From NCBI RefSeq assembly GCF_008974285.1, contig NZ_BKZV01000003.1, positions 606,448 to 670,447 on the forward strand: a stretch of DNA of 64,000 nt. Reading direction: 5' to 3'. Positions within the stretch are counted from its first letter, which is position 1. The number at the start of each line of letters is the position of its first letter. The notes under the pieces are model-generated. The model was not told where the DNA came from and made no database searches. It worked only from the letters and a program-made list of their open reading frames with translations. The DNA comes from Thermogemmatispora aurantia. Its GTDB lineage: Bacteria; Chloroflexota; Ktedonobacteria; Ktedonobacterales; Ktedonobacteraceae. Shown here one piece after another: positions 26,655 to 35,203 of the stretch. The position numbers were made by a program, and so were the translations under genes.

Positions 26655-28436
26655 CTAAATCAGGCCAACCAGCTCGCCTCCCTCGGGCGCTGCCACCTCC
26701 TGGCCCTGGCCAGCCTCCTGCGGCTGAGGACGCCGCCGGTCGCGCAGCTTGATCTCCTTCAGGAAGAAGACCGCGACCAGGGCTACGACCATCAGCCCGA
26801 AGCTCAACACAAAGACGTTGTGGATGCCCTGGGCCAGGCCCGTCTTGACTGCCTCCAGGATGATCGCCAGCAGCCGCTGTCCCTGGGGACCGAAAGCCGC
26901 CGCGGCGTGCTGCAGTTGCTGCTGGGCGCTATCCGAGAGCAGAATCTCTGGATTATTAAAGGCCGCGAGAAAGCGAGCCGGCACCAGCTGCTTCACCGCC
27001 GCCGGCAGAGCCTGATCAAAGGCCGGCTGGTAGGCCGAGGTCATGATCGACCCCATCGCCGCCAGGCCAACAGTGGCCCCAATCTGGCGGAAAAAGACCA
27101 GAGCAGAGGTCGCCTGTCCGATCTTATGCACCGGCATGGCATTCTGCACCACCAGTGTGTAGAGCGACATACCGAAGCCCATGCCCAGACCCAGGACCAG
27201 CATGGCTACCAGGACATCCGTATTCGTGGAATGAACATCCAGGCGCGTCAGCAAGTAGGAGCCGACCACACTGATGGCCATGCCCGTGATGGCGATCCAT
27301 TTGTATTTACCGATACGAGAGACAAGCTGACCAGAAAGGACACTGCCGACCACTGAGGTTAGCATCAGCGGCGTCAGGATCAGCCCGCTGTTGGTGGCCG
27401 TGGTGCCCACCACCCCCTGGACAAAGAGCGGGATGAAGAAGACGCTGCCGAAGAGGCCCATACCGAAGATGACCGTCACGATTGTACTGACCGTAAAGAT
27501 GCTATTCTTAAACAGGCCGGGTTCAATAATGGGCTGGCCCTGACGGCGCTCCAGTCGGGCCTCGTAGACCAGAAAAGCCGTCAAGAAGACCACGGCGCCA
27601 GCCAGCAAGCCGAGAATCTGCGGTGAGAGCCAGTCGTACTGATCACCGGCCAGCGAGAAGCCGAGCAGCAGCGGCAAGGCCCCCAGCACCAGTAAGATAG
27701 CGCCCAGGTAGTCGATCGAGACCTGACGATTCTTGCCCCGCAGGGCCGGCATCAAGAAGATCAAGACCAACAGGGCCAGAATACCGATCGGAAGATTGAC
27801 ATAGAAGACCCAGCGCCAGCTCGTATTCTGCGTAATCCAGCCCCCCAGGGTCGGACCGATGATTGAGGACAGGCCCCAGATGGCGCCAGTCAGACCCTGC
27901 CACTTACCGCGCTCGCGCGGCGTAAAGAGGTCACCGACGATAGCCATCGCAATTGGCAAGAGGGCGCCAGCGCCCAGCCCCTGAAAGGCCCGGAAGGCAA
28001 TCAGCTGATTCATCGACTGGGCCGCTCCTGAGAGAGCCGAGCCGAGCAAGAAGACCACCACACCAAACAAGAAAATCGGCTTGCGACCCACCAGGTCCGA
28101 GAGCTTGCCGTAGATTGGCACCATCACTGTCGAGGCCAGCAGGTAGGCTGTGGAGACCCAGGTATAGCGATCGAAGCCCTGGAGCTCGGCGATGATGCGC
28201 GGCATGGCCGTTGAGACAATCGTCTGATCCAGCGAGGCCAGCAGCATCACCATCAGCACACCAGCCATTGTCAGCACCGTTTCGCGCGCCGAAAAGCGCG
28301 GCTGCTCCTGTGCTGCCGCCTGTGCCGTGAGCAACGGGCCGGCGGCGCTGGCCGCAGCCTCACCAGCCTGCACCCCCTCAACAGAGAGCATTTCCATCGT
28401 CGGACCCTGTCCCGACGGAGGCGTTATCGAGTCCAT
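26655..28436 (-). CDS. DHA2-family (EmrB/QacA type) MFS drug exporter
   Basis: The 593-residue product (ATG at 28434-28436) has about fourteen spans. The first span motif LDQTIVSTAMPRI and the following WVSTAYLLASTVMVPIYGKL with SDLVGRKPIFL (motif A) are diagnostic for DHA2 proton-drug antiporters. A longer frame to 28583 adds unrelated residues and would overlap the TetR gene. The TetR regulator lies 40 bases upstream on the same strand, the usual operon of a repressor with its efflux pump. A 90-residue extracytoplasmic loop occurs near the C-terminus (PAFDQALPAAVKQLVPARF). Substrates cannot be inferred. Confidence 0.9.
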   Translation of the reverse strand: MDSITPPSGQGPTMEMLSVEGVQAGEAAASAAGPLLTAQAAAQEQPRFSARETVLTMAGVLMVMLLASLDQTIVSTAMPRIIAELQGFDRYTWVSTAYLLASTVMVPIYGKLSDLVGRKPIFLFGVVVFLLGSALSGAAQSMNQLIAFRAFQGLGAGALLPIAMAIVGDLFTPRERGKWQGLTGAIWGLSSIIGPTLGGWITQNTSWRWVFYVNLPIGILALLVLIFLMPALRGKNRQVSIDYLGAILLVLGALPLLLGFSLAGDQYDWLSPQILGLLAGAVVFLTAFLVYEARLERRQGQPIIEPGLFKNSIFTVSTIVTVIFGMGLFGSVFFIPLFVQGVVGTTATNSGLILTPLMLTSVVGSVLSGQLVSRIGKYKWIAITGMAISVVGSYLLTRLDVHSTNTDVLVAMLVLGLGMGFGMSLYTLVVQNAMPVHKIGQATSALVFFRQIGATVGLAAMGSIMTSAYQPAFDQALPAAVKQLVPARFLAAFNNPEILLSDSAQQQLQHAAAAFGPQGQRLLAIILEAVKTGLAQGIHNVFVLSFGLMVVALVAVFFLKEIKLRDRRRPQPQEAGQGQEVAAPEGGELVGLI

Positions 28437-28476
28437 AGAAGTAACTTCTCTCCTCTCTCTTCCGCAATCGCCACCA

Positions 28477-29118
28477 TTAGCAACTTGGCTTGTGCTCAGC
28501 AGCGATTCCCTTAAAGTAAATGCGAGCGAGATAGCGCGCCACTTCGGCGGGCGCCAGGCCCTCCTGTCCCACCAGCCGCTCATAGCCGCGCACCGACACC
28601 AGGTTCAGGAAGAGGCTGAGCATGACGCTGGTCGGCAGCTCAGGATCGAACTCACCGGCGGCCTGCCCTTCAGCAAGCAGCTCTTCGAGGCAGTGCGTAA
28701 GCTGCCCCCAGTGATCGCCCATCTCCTTTTTCTTTTCCAGGAGGACGCGCATCTCTGGGCTGTTATATATGCTATAGAATAAACGAGTACGTTTTTTAAA
28801 CAATTCACCGTAGAGAAGGTGCAGAATTGCTTCCAGCTTCTCGCGCGCCGAGCAGCCGGGAGACGAAGCGATGGCCTCCACTTCCGAGATCACCTGCTCA
28901 GTATCCCGGCGAAAGAGGGCGACGAGCAGGTCCTCTTTGCTCGGGAAATGCAGGTAGACCGTCCCCTTGGCGATTCCCACGCGCGCGGCGATCTCATCGA
29001 TCGAGGTCTCGTGGTAGCCTTTCTCACAGAAGACCTCCTCCGCGGTCTGCAAGATGAGCGCCTCGCGTTCCTGCCGCTGCTTCTCCTTCCATGAGCGCGG
29101 CGCGGTCGAAGGTGGCAT
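28477..29118 (-). CDS. TetR-family repressor of the adjacent MFS exporter
   Basis: The 213-residue product has the TetR HTH at 20-65 (LQTAEEVFCEKGYHETSIDE, AKGTVYLHFPSKEDL) and an all-helical ligand domain. The start is backed by GAGGAGG. The TGACCGA-type repeats upstream (29139-29166 and 29196-29223) are probable binding sites. It presumably represses itself and the exporter until a drug binds. Confidence 0.9.
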   Translation of the reverse strand: MPPSTAPRSWKEKQRQEREALILQTAEEVFCEKGYHETSIDEIAARVGIAKGTVYLHFPSKEDLLVALFRRDTEQVISEVEAIASSPGCSAREKLEAILHLLYGELFKKRTRLFYSIYNSPEMRVLLEKKKEMGDHWGQLTHCLEELLAEGQAAGEFDPELPTSVMLSLFLNLVSVRGYERLVGQEGLAPAEVARYLARIYFKGIAAEHKPSC

Positions 29119-29195
29119 CAGTGCACCTCCTCATTCATTGACCGATGGTACACAGTCTGACCGACTTTATAGAAAATGACCACAGCGAAGAACTT

Positions 29196-29223
29196 TGACC
29201 GATCAGTCATGACCGGACAGTCA
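29196..29223. promoter_or_regulatory. two abutting 14-bp near-palindromes, probable TetR operators
   Basis: TGACCGATCAGTCA is followed without gap by TGACCGGACAGTCA; each has arms TGAC and GTCA. A related TGACCGA occurs at 29139-29145 and again near 29158-29164, close to the repressor's start. Spacing of 14 bp for half a site is compatible with cooperative binding of TetR dimers. Confidence 0.6.
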
Positions 29224-29350
29224 GAATCTTACCACCTGGTCAAAGGATATGTCAAGGGGGGGAGCAGCGAATGGTTATCCCATTTGCTGCGTCTTCAGGC
29301 GCAGCTTCCAGGAAGACAGGCTTATCAGCTATTTTACGGAGCCGCACCTC

Positions 29351-29379
29351 TTGCAAACAGGCCATCCCTATGCTATACT
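29351..29379 (+). promoter_or_regulatory. sigma-70-type promoter of the XRE-cupin/hydantoinase operon
   Basis: TTGCAA and TATACT are separated by 17 bases; transcription should start near 29386, at the edge of the palindrome below, 50 bases before the ATG. Confidence 0.65.
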
Positions 29380-29386
29380 CACTAAA

Positions 29387-29409
29387 AATGTTTACCTACA
29401 TAAAACATT
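29387..29409. promoter_or_regulatory. palindrome at the transcription start, probable XRE-cupin operator
   Basis: AATGTTT and AAACATT flank nine bases. The position just after the -10 box suits autorepression by the downstream XRE-cupin protein. Confidence 0.55.
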
Positions 29410-29434
29410 GGCATAGAGTGAGGCAGAAGACAGC

Positions 29435-30091
29435 ATGACGACAGCCGGTCGTGGACTCGTCGAGGAGCAGAGCCAGGCTGCCAAAGATACGTCAGCCAGC
29501 GTTGCTGAAGCCGAAGAGCGGCTTCGTCTTATCGGGTCTCTTATTCGGGCCAGGCGGCGCGAGTTGAAATTATCTTTGCGCGAGCTGAGCAAGCGAACAG
29601 GTCTCTCAATTGGTTTCCTCTCCCTGGTGGAACGAGGGCGATCATCGTTAGCGCTCACCTCTCTTTCCACCGTTGCCAAAGCGCTTGACATGAATCTGGC
29701 GAGTTTCTTCCCGCCGGCTGAGCAAGAGAAAGGGCGGCCAGGGATGACCCAGCTGCCTTATGTCCAGCGCGCGGAGAACGGGAGCCAGCTGGCCGTGGTC
29801 TCCAGTTTGCGCACCTACAAAATGCTTTCGCCGCGCGCCCCCAACCTGACCCTGGAGCCGTTGTATGTGACGATCCAGCCAGGCGATGTCAAAGAGGAAC
29901 CCTACAGCCACGATGGAGAGGAGTTCGCCTATATCCTGGAAGGTGAACTGGTTTTTATCATCGCTGGGCAACAGTACCGCCTCGGTCCTGGAGACAGCAT
30001 CTACTTCCATTCTTCCGTGCCCCACGCTATCCGTAATGAGACGGATAAGGTGGTACGGGCCATTTGGGTTCTGACTCCGCGACTGATGTGA
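29435..30091 (+). CDS. XRE-family regulator with C-terminal cupin domain
   Basis: The 218 residues comprise an XRE HTH at about 32-88 (IRARRRELKLSLRELSKRTG, SIGFLSLVERGRSS) and a cupin at about 140-215 (YSHDGEEFAYILEGELVFII, YFHSSVPHAIRN). Regulators of this PuuR/SutR-like build bind small organic ligands in the cupin and repress neighbouring catabolic genes. The hydantoinase A gene starts 14 bases downstream, so the regulator heads the operon. The promoter and palindrome at 29351-29409 suggest autoregulation. Confidence 0.9.
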   Translation: MTTAGRGLVEEQSQAAKDTSASVAEAEERLRLIGSLIRARRRELKLSLRELSKRTGLSIGFLSLVERGRSSLALTSLSTVAKALDMNLASFFPPAEQEKGRPGMTQLPYVQRAENGSQLAVVSSLRTYKMLSPRAPNLTLEPLYVTIQPGDVKEEPYSHDGEEFAYILEGELVFIIAGQQYRLGPGDSIYFHSSVPHAIRNETDKVVRAIWVLTPRLM

Positions 30092-30105
30092 GAAAGGCTA
30101 AGACG

Positions 30106-32154
30106 ATGAGCACACGAGCAGCCGTTGACATCGGCGGAACGTTCACCGACCTTGTTTACCTGGATGAAACGACTGGGCAGATCGGTCTGGGCAAGACCTC
30201 AACCACGCCGGCACGCTTCGAAGAAGGGGTCATTACGGCCCTGACCCAGGCTCAGCTGCGCGATGTCCAGTTCCTCGCCCACGGGACAACCGTGATCATC
30301 AACACGTTGACCGAGCGCAAGGGCGCTGTCACGGCCTTAATCACCACCCGTGGCTTCCGCGATGTCCTCGAAATCCAGCGAGCGAACCGCCCCGATATTT
30401 ATAATCTGCTATTTACGAAACCCAAGCCCTTTGTGCCACGTCGCCTCCGCCTCGAAGTGCGTGAGCGCATCAACTATAAGGGTGAGGTGCTGCAACCTTT
30501 GGTCGAGGAGGACGTTCGGGCCGCCGTGGCCGAGGCGCGCCGTCAGGGGGCGCAGGCCTTGGCCATCTGCTTCCTGCACGCCTACGCCAATCCTGTCCAC
30601 GAGAAGCGAGCATTAGAGATCGTGCGCGAGGAATGGCCCGACGCCGACGTGACGGCCTCTCACGAGCTGACCAATGAGTGGCGCGAGTTCCAGCGCACGA
30701 GCACCGTCGTCCTCGACGCTTACGTGAAGCCGGTGGCGCGGCGCTATCTAGAGGCCCTTTCGCAGCGCCTAGACGAGGTTAGCATCGGTCAGGAGCGCCG
30801 CTATGCGATGCAATCCAACGGCGGTATTTCCAGGTTCGAGCTAGCCAGCCGCACCCCTATCCACCTGGTAGAATCGGGTCCCGTCGGCGGCGTCATCGGG
30901 GCGGCAGCCATCAGTAAGTTGCTGCACGAAGACAATATTATTACGCTGGACATCGGCGGAACAACGGCTAAATCCTCATTGGTGGAGCGCGGCGAGATCC
31001 GGGTGACAAGCGACTACTATATCGAGCGGACGCCGACGACCGCTGGCTACCCGATCAAGGTGCCAGTGGTGGACATTGTGGAGATTGGGGCTGGTGGGGG
31101 CAGCATTGCCTGGATCGATCCGGCGGGTGCCCTCAAGGTGGGGCCGCGCAGCGCGGGGGCCGAGCCAGGGCCGGCCTGCTATGGGCGCGGCGGCAGTGAG
31201 CCTACGGTGACCGATGCCAACGTGCTGGTGGGCCGTATCAACCCCGACTATTTCCTCGGTGGCACGATTCACCTGGACCTGGAGCAGGCCCGTCGGGCGA
31301 TGCTGACCATTGCTCAGCCGCTGGGCCTCGATGTGGAGGAGGCGGCTTTGGGCATCATCCGCCTGGCCAATGCCAATATGATCCACCTGCTCAAGCTGGT
31401 CTCCGTGCGCCAGGGCCGCGATCCGCGCGAGTTTGCGATGGTGGCCTTCGGCGGCGGCGGCCCGATGCACGCGGCGGCTCTGGCCAGGGAGCTGCGTGTT
31501 CCTCGCGTCATTATTCCCCCTGCCCCTGCTCACTTCTCGGCCTGGGGCATGCTGATGAGCGACATTCGCCACGATTTGGTGCAGACGAAGCCGGTGCGCC
31601 TCGATGGCGTGGCGATGGCCGAGCTGGAGGCAATCTGGGCAGAGATGGAGCAACAGCTCCAGGAGACTTTCGCTGCCGAGGGCGTCCAGCCGGAGGAGGT
31701 GGTCTTTGCCCGCTCCGCCGACATGCGCTATCTGGGTCAGGAGCATACGGTACATGTGCCTGTGCCTACGGGCCACCTTGGTGAGGAGGCCCGCCCATTG
31801 GTCGCCAGCCGCTTCCACGACCTGCATGAGCAGCTCTATACCTTCCGCCAGGACTCGCCCATCGAGCTGGTGAATCTGCGCGTGGCCGGCTTCGGGCGGG
31901 TGCGCAAGCCTGAGCTGCAGACGGTTCCTCAGCACGATGGGAGCGAGGGCGCCCTCAAGGGCCGGCGCCTGGTCCACTTTGACGACCTCGGGCGCTACGA
32001 GACCCGCATCTACGAGCGCAGCCGCCTGGGAGCTGGTGCCCGTCTGGAGGGGCCGGCCATCGTCGAAGAGCCGGCAGCCTCTACCGTGGTCCTGCCCGGC
32101 CAACAGCTGCACGTTGATCTTTTTGGCAATCTGATCATCGAAACGGGAGAGTGA
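30106..32154 (+). CDS. hyuA: hydantoinase/oxoprolinase subunit A
   Basis: The 682-residue protein starts at ATG 30106 (MSTRAAVDIGGTFTDLVYL, the phosphate-binding motif of the actin/hexokinase fold); the frame extends upstream to 30064 but overlaps the regulator. Further motifs are AHGTTVIINTLTERKGA, ESGPVGGVIGAA, DIGGTTAKSSLVE and AGAEPGPACYGRGG, all typical of the ATP-dependent hydantoinase/5-oxoprolinase A subunit. It activates a cyclic amide with ATP for ring opening together with subunit B, encoded six bases downstream. Members use 5-oxoproline, hydantoins, N-methylhydantoin or (with a third subunit) acetone or acetophenone; no third subunit gene is seen. Confidence 0.93.
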   Translation: MSTRAAVDIGGTFTDLVYLDETTGQIGLGKTSTTPARFEEGVITALTQAQLRDVQFLAHGTTVIINTLTERKGAVTALITTRGFRDVLEIQRANRPDIYNLLFTKPKPFVPRRLRLEVRERINYKGEVLQPLVEEDVRAAVAEARRQGAQALAICFLHAYANPVHEKRALEIVREEWPDADVTASHELTNEWREFQRTSTVVLDAYVKPVARRYLEALSQRLDEVSIGQERRYAMQSNGGISRFELASRTPIHLVESGPVGGVIGAAAISKLLHEDNIITLDIGGTTAKSSLVERGEIRVTSDYYIERTPTTAGYPIKVPVVDIVEIGAGGGSIAWIDPAGALKVGPRSAGAEPGPACYGRGGSEPTVTDANVLVGRINPDYFLGGTIHLDLEQARRAMLTIAQPLGLDVEEAALGIIRLANANMIHLLKLVSVRQGRDPREFAMVAFGGGGPMHAAALARELRVPRVIIPPAPAHFSAWGMLMSDIRHDLVQTKPVRLDGVAMAELEAIWAEMEQQLQETFAAEGVQPEEVVFARSADMRYLGQEHTVHVPVPTGHLGEEARPLVASRFHDLHEQLYTFRQDSPIELVNLRVAGFGRVRKPELQTVPQHDGSEGALKGRRLVHFDDLGRYETRIYERSRLGAGARLEGPAIVEEPAASTVVLPGQQLHVDLFGNLIIETGE

Positions 32155-32160
32155 GCGAGC

Positions 32161-33924
32161 ATGGCCCAGCGCATGGCAGAGTCCAACCGCGCCGATGTCG
32201 ACCTCTTTACGATCGAGATCGTCAAGGACGCTCTGGTCGCAATCGGCGACGAGATGTTTATCGCGCTGCAGCGCACGTCGAAGAGCACCATCATCTATGA
32301 GGTGCTCGACTTTGCCTCTGGTTTGACGGATGCTCGCGGCCAGCTCATCACCCAGGGCAACGGGGTGACGGGCTTCCTGGGCACGCTGACCTTCGCGGTG
32401 CGCTCGGTGCTGGAGAAGTTTGGTACGGAGAATCTGCATCCGGGCGATGTAGTGATTACCAACGATCCCTATGGCGGCGGCGGGACCCACCTCTCGGATG
32501 TCTCGCTGGTGGTGCCAATCTTCTACGGGGGACAGCTGGTGGCCTTCGCCGCCAGTAAGGCCCACTGGACTGAGGTCGGCGGCAAAGACCCCGGCTCCTG
32601 GACAACCGATTCGACCGAGGTCTTCCAGGAAGGGCTCCAGTTCCCTTGCGTCAAGCTCTTTGAGGAGGGCCGTCCCGTCCAGAGCCTCATCGATCTGATC
32701 GCCGCCAATGTGCGCCTGCCGGATATGACCCTTGGCGATATGTATGCGCAGGCCGCCTCTCTCCACCTGGGCGAGCGGCGTTTCCAGGAGCTATGCGACC
32801 GCTATGGGCTGGCCGTGGTCCAGAGTTCGATCGAGGCCCTGCTCGATTATGGCGAGCGCATGACACGCCTGGAGCTGGCTAAGCTGCCCAAGGGCGTCTA
32901 TGAGGCCGAAGACTGGATCGATGATGATGGATTAGGTCACGGCCCCTTCCCGGTGCGCGTGAAGGTAACGATCAGCGACGATGAGTTTATCTGTGACTTC
33001 ACGGGCACGCATCCCCAGGTGCCAGGTCCGGTCAATTGTACGCTCACGGGCCTGCATTCGGGTGTACGCACGATGCTCAAGGCGATCACCAGCCCCACGA
33101 TCCCGGTCAATGAGGGGTGCTTCAGACCGCTCAAGATCATTTGCCCGCCAGGGACAATTTTTACTGCCCAGCGCCCGGCGCCGGTTTCGACCTATTGGGA
33201 GACCATGAACTATGTGACCGACCTGGTCTGGAAGGCGCTGGCGCCGATCGTGCCCGATCGCTTGAGCGCTGGTCACTTCCTGTCAGTCTGCGGTATCGTC
33301 CTGGCTGGGACTCACCCCGATACGAACGAGCTGTTTTTGCTGGTTGAGCCGCAGGCGGGAGGCTGGGGAGCCGGTGCCGCCAAAGACGGCGAGTCCGGCC
33401 TGATGTGCGTAGGCGATGGCGAGACGTATGTGATCCCGGTAGAGGTCGCGGAGACACGCTATGGTATCCTGGTCGAGCGCTACGAGCTGGATACGGCTCC
33501 GCGGGCCGGAGCCGGTCGCTATCGCGGCGGGCGCGGCTGCATTCGCGAGTATCGCGCTGTGGCTGACAATGTCACCTTAACTGCTACTTTTGGCCGCCAC
33601 AAGTATGTCCCCTGGGGCGTGGCCGGCGGCCAGAACGGCTCACGCAACGAGGTGCGCATCTTGCACGAGGATGGCCATGAGGTGGTGCTAGGCAAGTGCG
33701 CCCGCTATCCGCTCAAGCGCGGCGAGGTGGCGCGCCTGGTCACTGGCACCGGCGGCGGCTGGGGTTCCCCACTGGAACGTCCGGTCGAGGCGGTGATCGA
33801 GGATGTACGCGATGGCTACATCAGTCGCGAACAGGCCTGGCAGGACTACGGCGTCGAGCTGGACCCAGCGACCTTGAGCGTGGTCCGTCTCAGTCCTGAG
33901 CGCCTGAGCCGTTCAGTTTCCTGA
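32161..33924 (+). CDS. hyuB: hydantoinase/oxoprolinase subunit B
   Basis: The 587-residue product carries the family motifs IVKDALVAIGDEMFIALQRT and GNGVTGFLGTLTFAV, then DPYGGGGTHLSD and LFLLVEPQAGGWGAGAAKDG near 400. It forms the hydrolytic complex with subunit A. The start follows GAGTGAGCG closely and the gap to subunit A is six bases, so the two are co-translated. The C-terminus ends in the usual GGGWGSPLERP segment plus a short Arg-rich tail. Confidence 0.93.
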   Translation: MAQRMAESNRADVDLFTIEIVKDALVAIGDEMFIALQRTSKSTIIYEVLDFASGLTDARGQLITQGNGVTGFLGTLTFAVRSVLEKFGTENLHPGDVVITNDPYGGGGTHLSDVSLVVPIFYGGQLVAFAASKAHWTEVGGKDPGSWTTDSTEVFQEGLQFPCVKLFEEGRPVQSLIDLIAANVRLPDMTLGDMYAQAASLHLGERRFQELCDRYGLAVVQSSIEALLDYGERMTRLELAKLPKGVYEAEDWIDDDGLGHGPFPVRVKVTISDDEFICDFTGTHPQVPGPVNCTLTGLHSGVRTMLKAITSPTIPVNEGCFRPLKIICPPGTIFTAQRPAPVSTYWETMNYVTDLVWKALAPIVPDRLSAGHFLSVCGIVLAGTHPDTNELFLLVEPQAGGWGAGAAKDGESGLMCVGDGETYVIPVEVAETRYGILVERYELDTAPRAGAGRYRGGRGCIREYRAVADNVTLTATFGRHKYVPWGVAGGQNGSRNEVRILHEDGHEVVLGKCARYPLKRGEVARLVTGTGGGWGSPLERPVEAVIEDVRDGYISREQAWQDYGVELDPATLSVVRLSPERLSRSVS

Positions 33925-34195
33925 TCGGCAGATGTGGGGCCATTGCCAGGCCGGCCATCTGCTGATCAGGTGGCTCCTGACCTGGCGATCCCCAGGCACT
34001 GCATCGCTGTGGAAGGCCAAGTTGCTCCTGCCAGAACCAGCGCAGGCAGAAGGTAGAGCCTTCCCCCCTCCCGTACGGCTAGCAGGGCAGTCGCCGGGCA
34101 CACTGCTCCTCCTCAATTTCAACAAAGGCAAAGGCCGGCCAGAGCCGAAGCAACGGTATAGATCGACGGAATCGTTGGCGAATGAGTAGGCTACC
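33925..34195. other. short gap between hydantoinase and importer genes
   Basis: 270 bases with no gene seen. A hairpin follows at 34196-34219. The importer may still be read from the same transcript. Confidence 0.35.
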
Positions 34196-34219
34196 CTGAC
34201 GTCGCCGCCGCGGCGTCAG
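34196..34219 (+). promoter_or_regulatory. GC-rich hairpin immediately before the ribosome-binding site of the ECF S gene
   Basis: CTGACG and CGTCAG pair around a CG-rich centre (CTGACGTCGCCG / CGGCGTCAG). It ends directly before GGGGGAGG, so it could modulate translation or mark the end of the upstream transcript. No T-run. Confidence 0.4.
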
Positions 34220-34236
34220 TGGGGGAGGTTATGAAT

Positions 34237-34839
34237 ATGCAGACGACCAATAGTCCAGGTGAACTGGTGCAGCGCCGCCCCATCCTCAGCGCACGCCAGA
34301 TCGCGGTCGCGGTGATCTTCGGCGCTATTGCAGCTGCCTTCGAGCTGCTCCAGATTACGATCCCCGGTTATCTGCCCGGCGTCAACTTCAATCTCGGCGG
34401 TATTTGGCTGACCCTTTCGACGATGATCGGCGGCCCTATCGTGGGGGCCGTGGTGGTCTTCGTCGATTCGGTCACCGGCCAGGTCGGTATCATCGGCTGG
34501 CCCGGCTACCTGATCCATGTGTTGATCCTGGCCGCCTTCTATCCCGCCGTCTATCGTGTGGCCAGTCTCCCCAAGCGTCTGGGCCTGTTCCTGCTCTTGA
34601 CAGCTGTGGCGCTCTTTTTCCAGTACTGGTGGTGGATCGGCCTCTATTCCTTTGTGCTGAAGATCATTCCTTTCCAGGCTCAGCTAGCCCTGCAGTTTGG
34701 CTACGCCTACTGGATCTACCTGATCATCTATTTCCTGATCCCGGCCATCCTGCTGGCCACGGTGCCGAAGTTTGTGGCCCCACAATGGCGCTGGCCGTGG
34801 CAGCGTGAAGAGACCCCCCAGGCTGCTGAACTGAGCTAG
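34237..34839 (+). CDS. ECF transporter substrate-binding S component
   Basis: The 200-residue protein (ATG at 34237 eight bases from GGAGG; 34231 also possible) has six hydrophobic spans: AVAVIFGAIAAAFELLQI with the AxxxAxxxE-like first helix, NFNLGGIWLTLSTMIGG, AVVVFVDSVTGQVG, LIHVLILAAFYPAVY, the LFLLLTAVALFFQYWWWIGL span and a C-terminal helix pair. The shape fits ECF S components, which grip the ligand and pair with the shared energising module. The ATPase and EcfT genes follow, so it is dedicated, not shared. Ligand unknown; location after hydantoinase genes suggests the cyclic substrate, not a vitamin. Confidence 0.85.
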   Translation: MQTTNSPGELVQRRPILSARQIAVAVIFGAIAAAFELLQITIPGYLPGVNFNLGGIWLTLSTMIGGPIVGAVVVFVDSVTGQVGIIGWPGYLIHVLILAAFYPAVYRVASLPKRLGLFLLLTAVALFFQYWWWIGLYSFVLKIIPFQAQLALQFGYAYWIYLIIYFLIPAILLATVPKFVAPQWRWPWQREETPQAAELS

Positions 34840-35203
34840 GCGTGCTTTAGCCGAGGCGGCCTGGCCCTGGTAGAGAGGAGAAAAGAGAAGGAAGCTCACT
34901 TCCACCTCAGAAGCAGTGACGATCTGCCCGCTTACAGCTAGCTGTCGGTTCTCTTCTGCCCGTTTTGGAAGAGGGAGCGCTCTTGCGGGGCCGCTCAGGC
35001 CGAGCCGTAGCGCGCTCCCTTTCTCGGAGGACAGGCGCTGCCAGATTGGGCCTGCTCTGGCTCGTCATGGGCATTCTCTCTTGGCGCGGTAGGCTCAAGC
35101 GTGGAGCTTTGTGTCTCTTCTTCGTCAATTGTGTTTTTGATTAGGGGCATGCGAGCGCTCTCTGACTTACCCCATTAGCAGCTGGAAAAGGAGGAATCAA
35201 CTC
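34840..35203. other. gap between S component and ATPase genes
   Basis: 365 bases without a gene. The last part carries AAGGAGG at 35,189-35,195, used by the ATPase gene's GTG start. Confidence 0.4.

Noticed and set aside
30976..32766. 596-codon open frame on the minus strand
   Set aside because: It is wholly antisense to hyuA and hyuB, which carry clear family motifs; high GC makes long shadow frames common. No start signal or family motif is seen.
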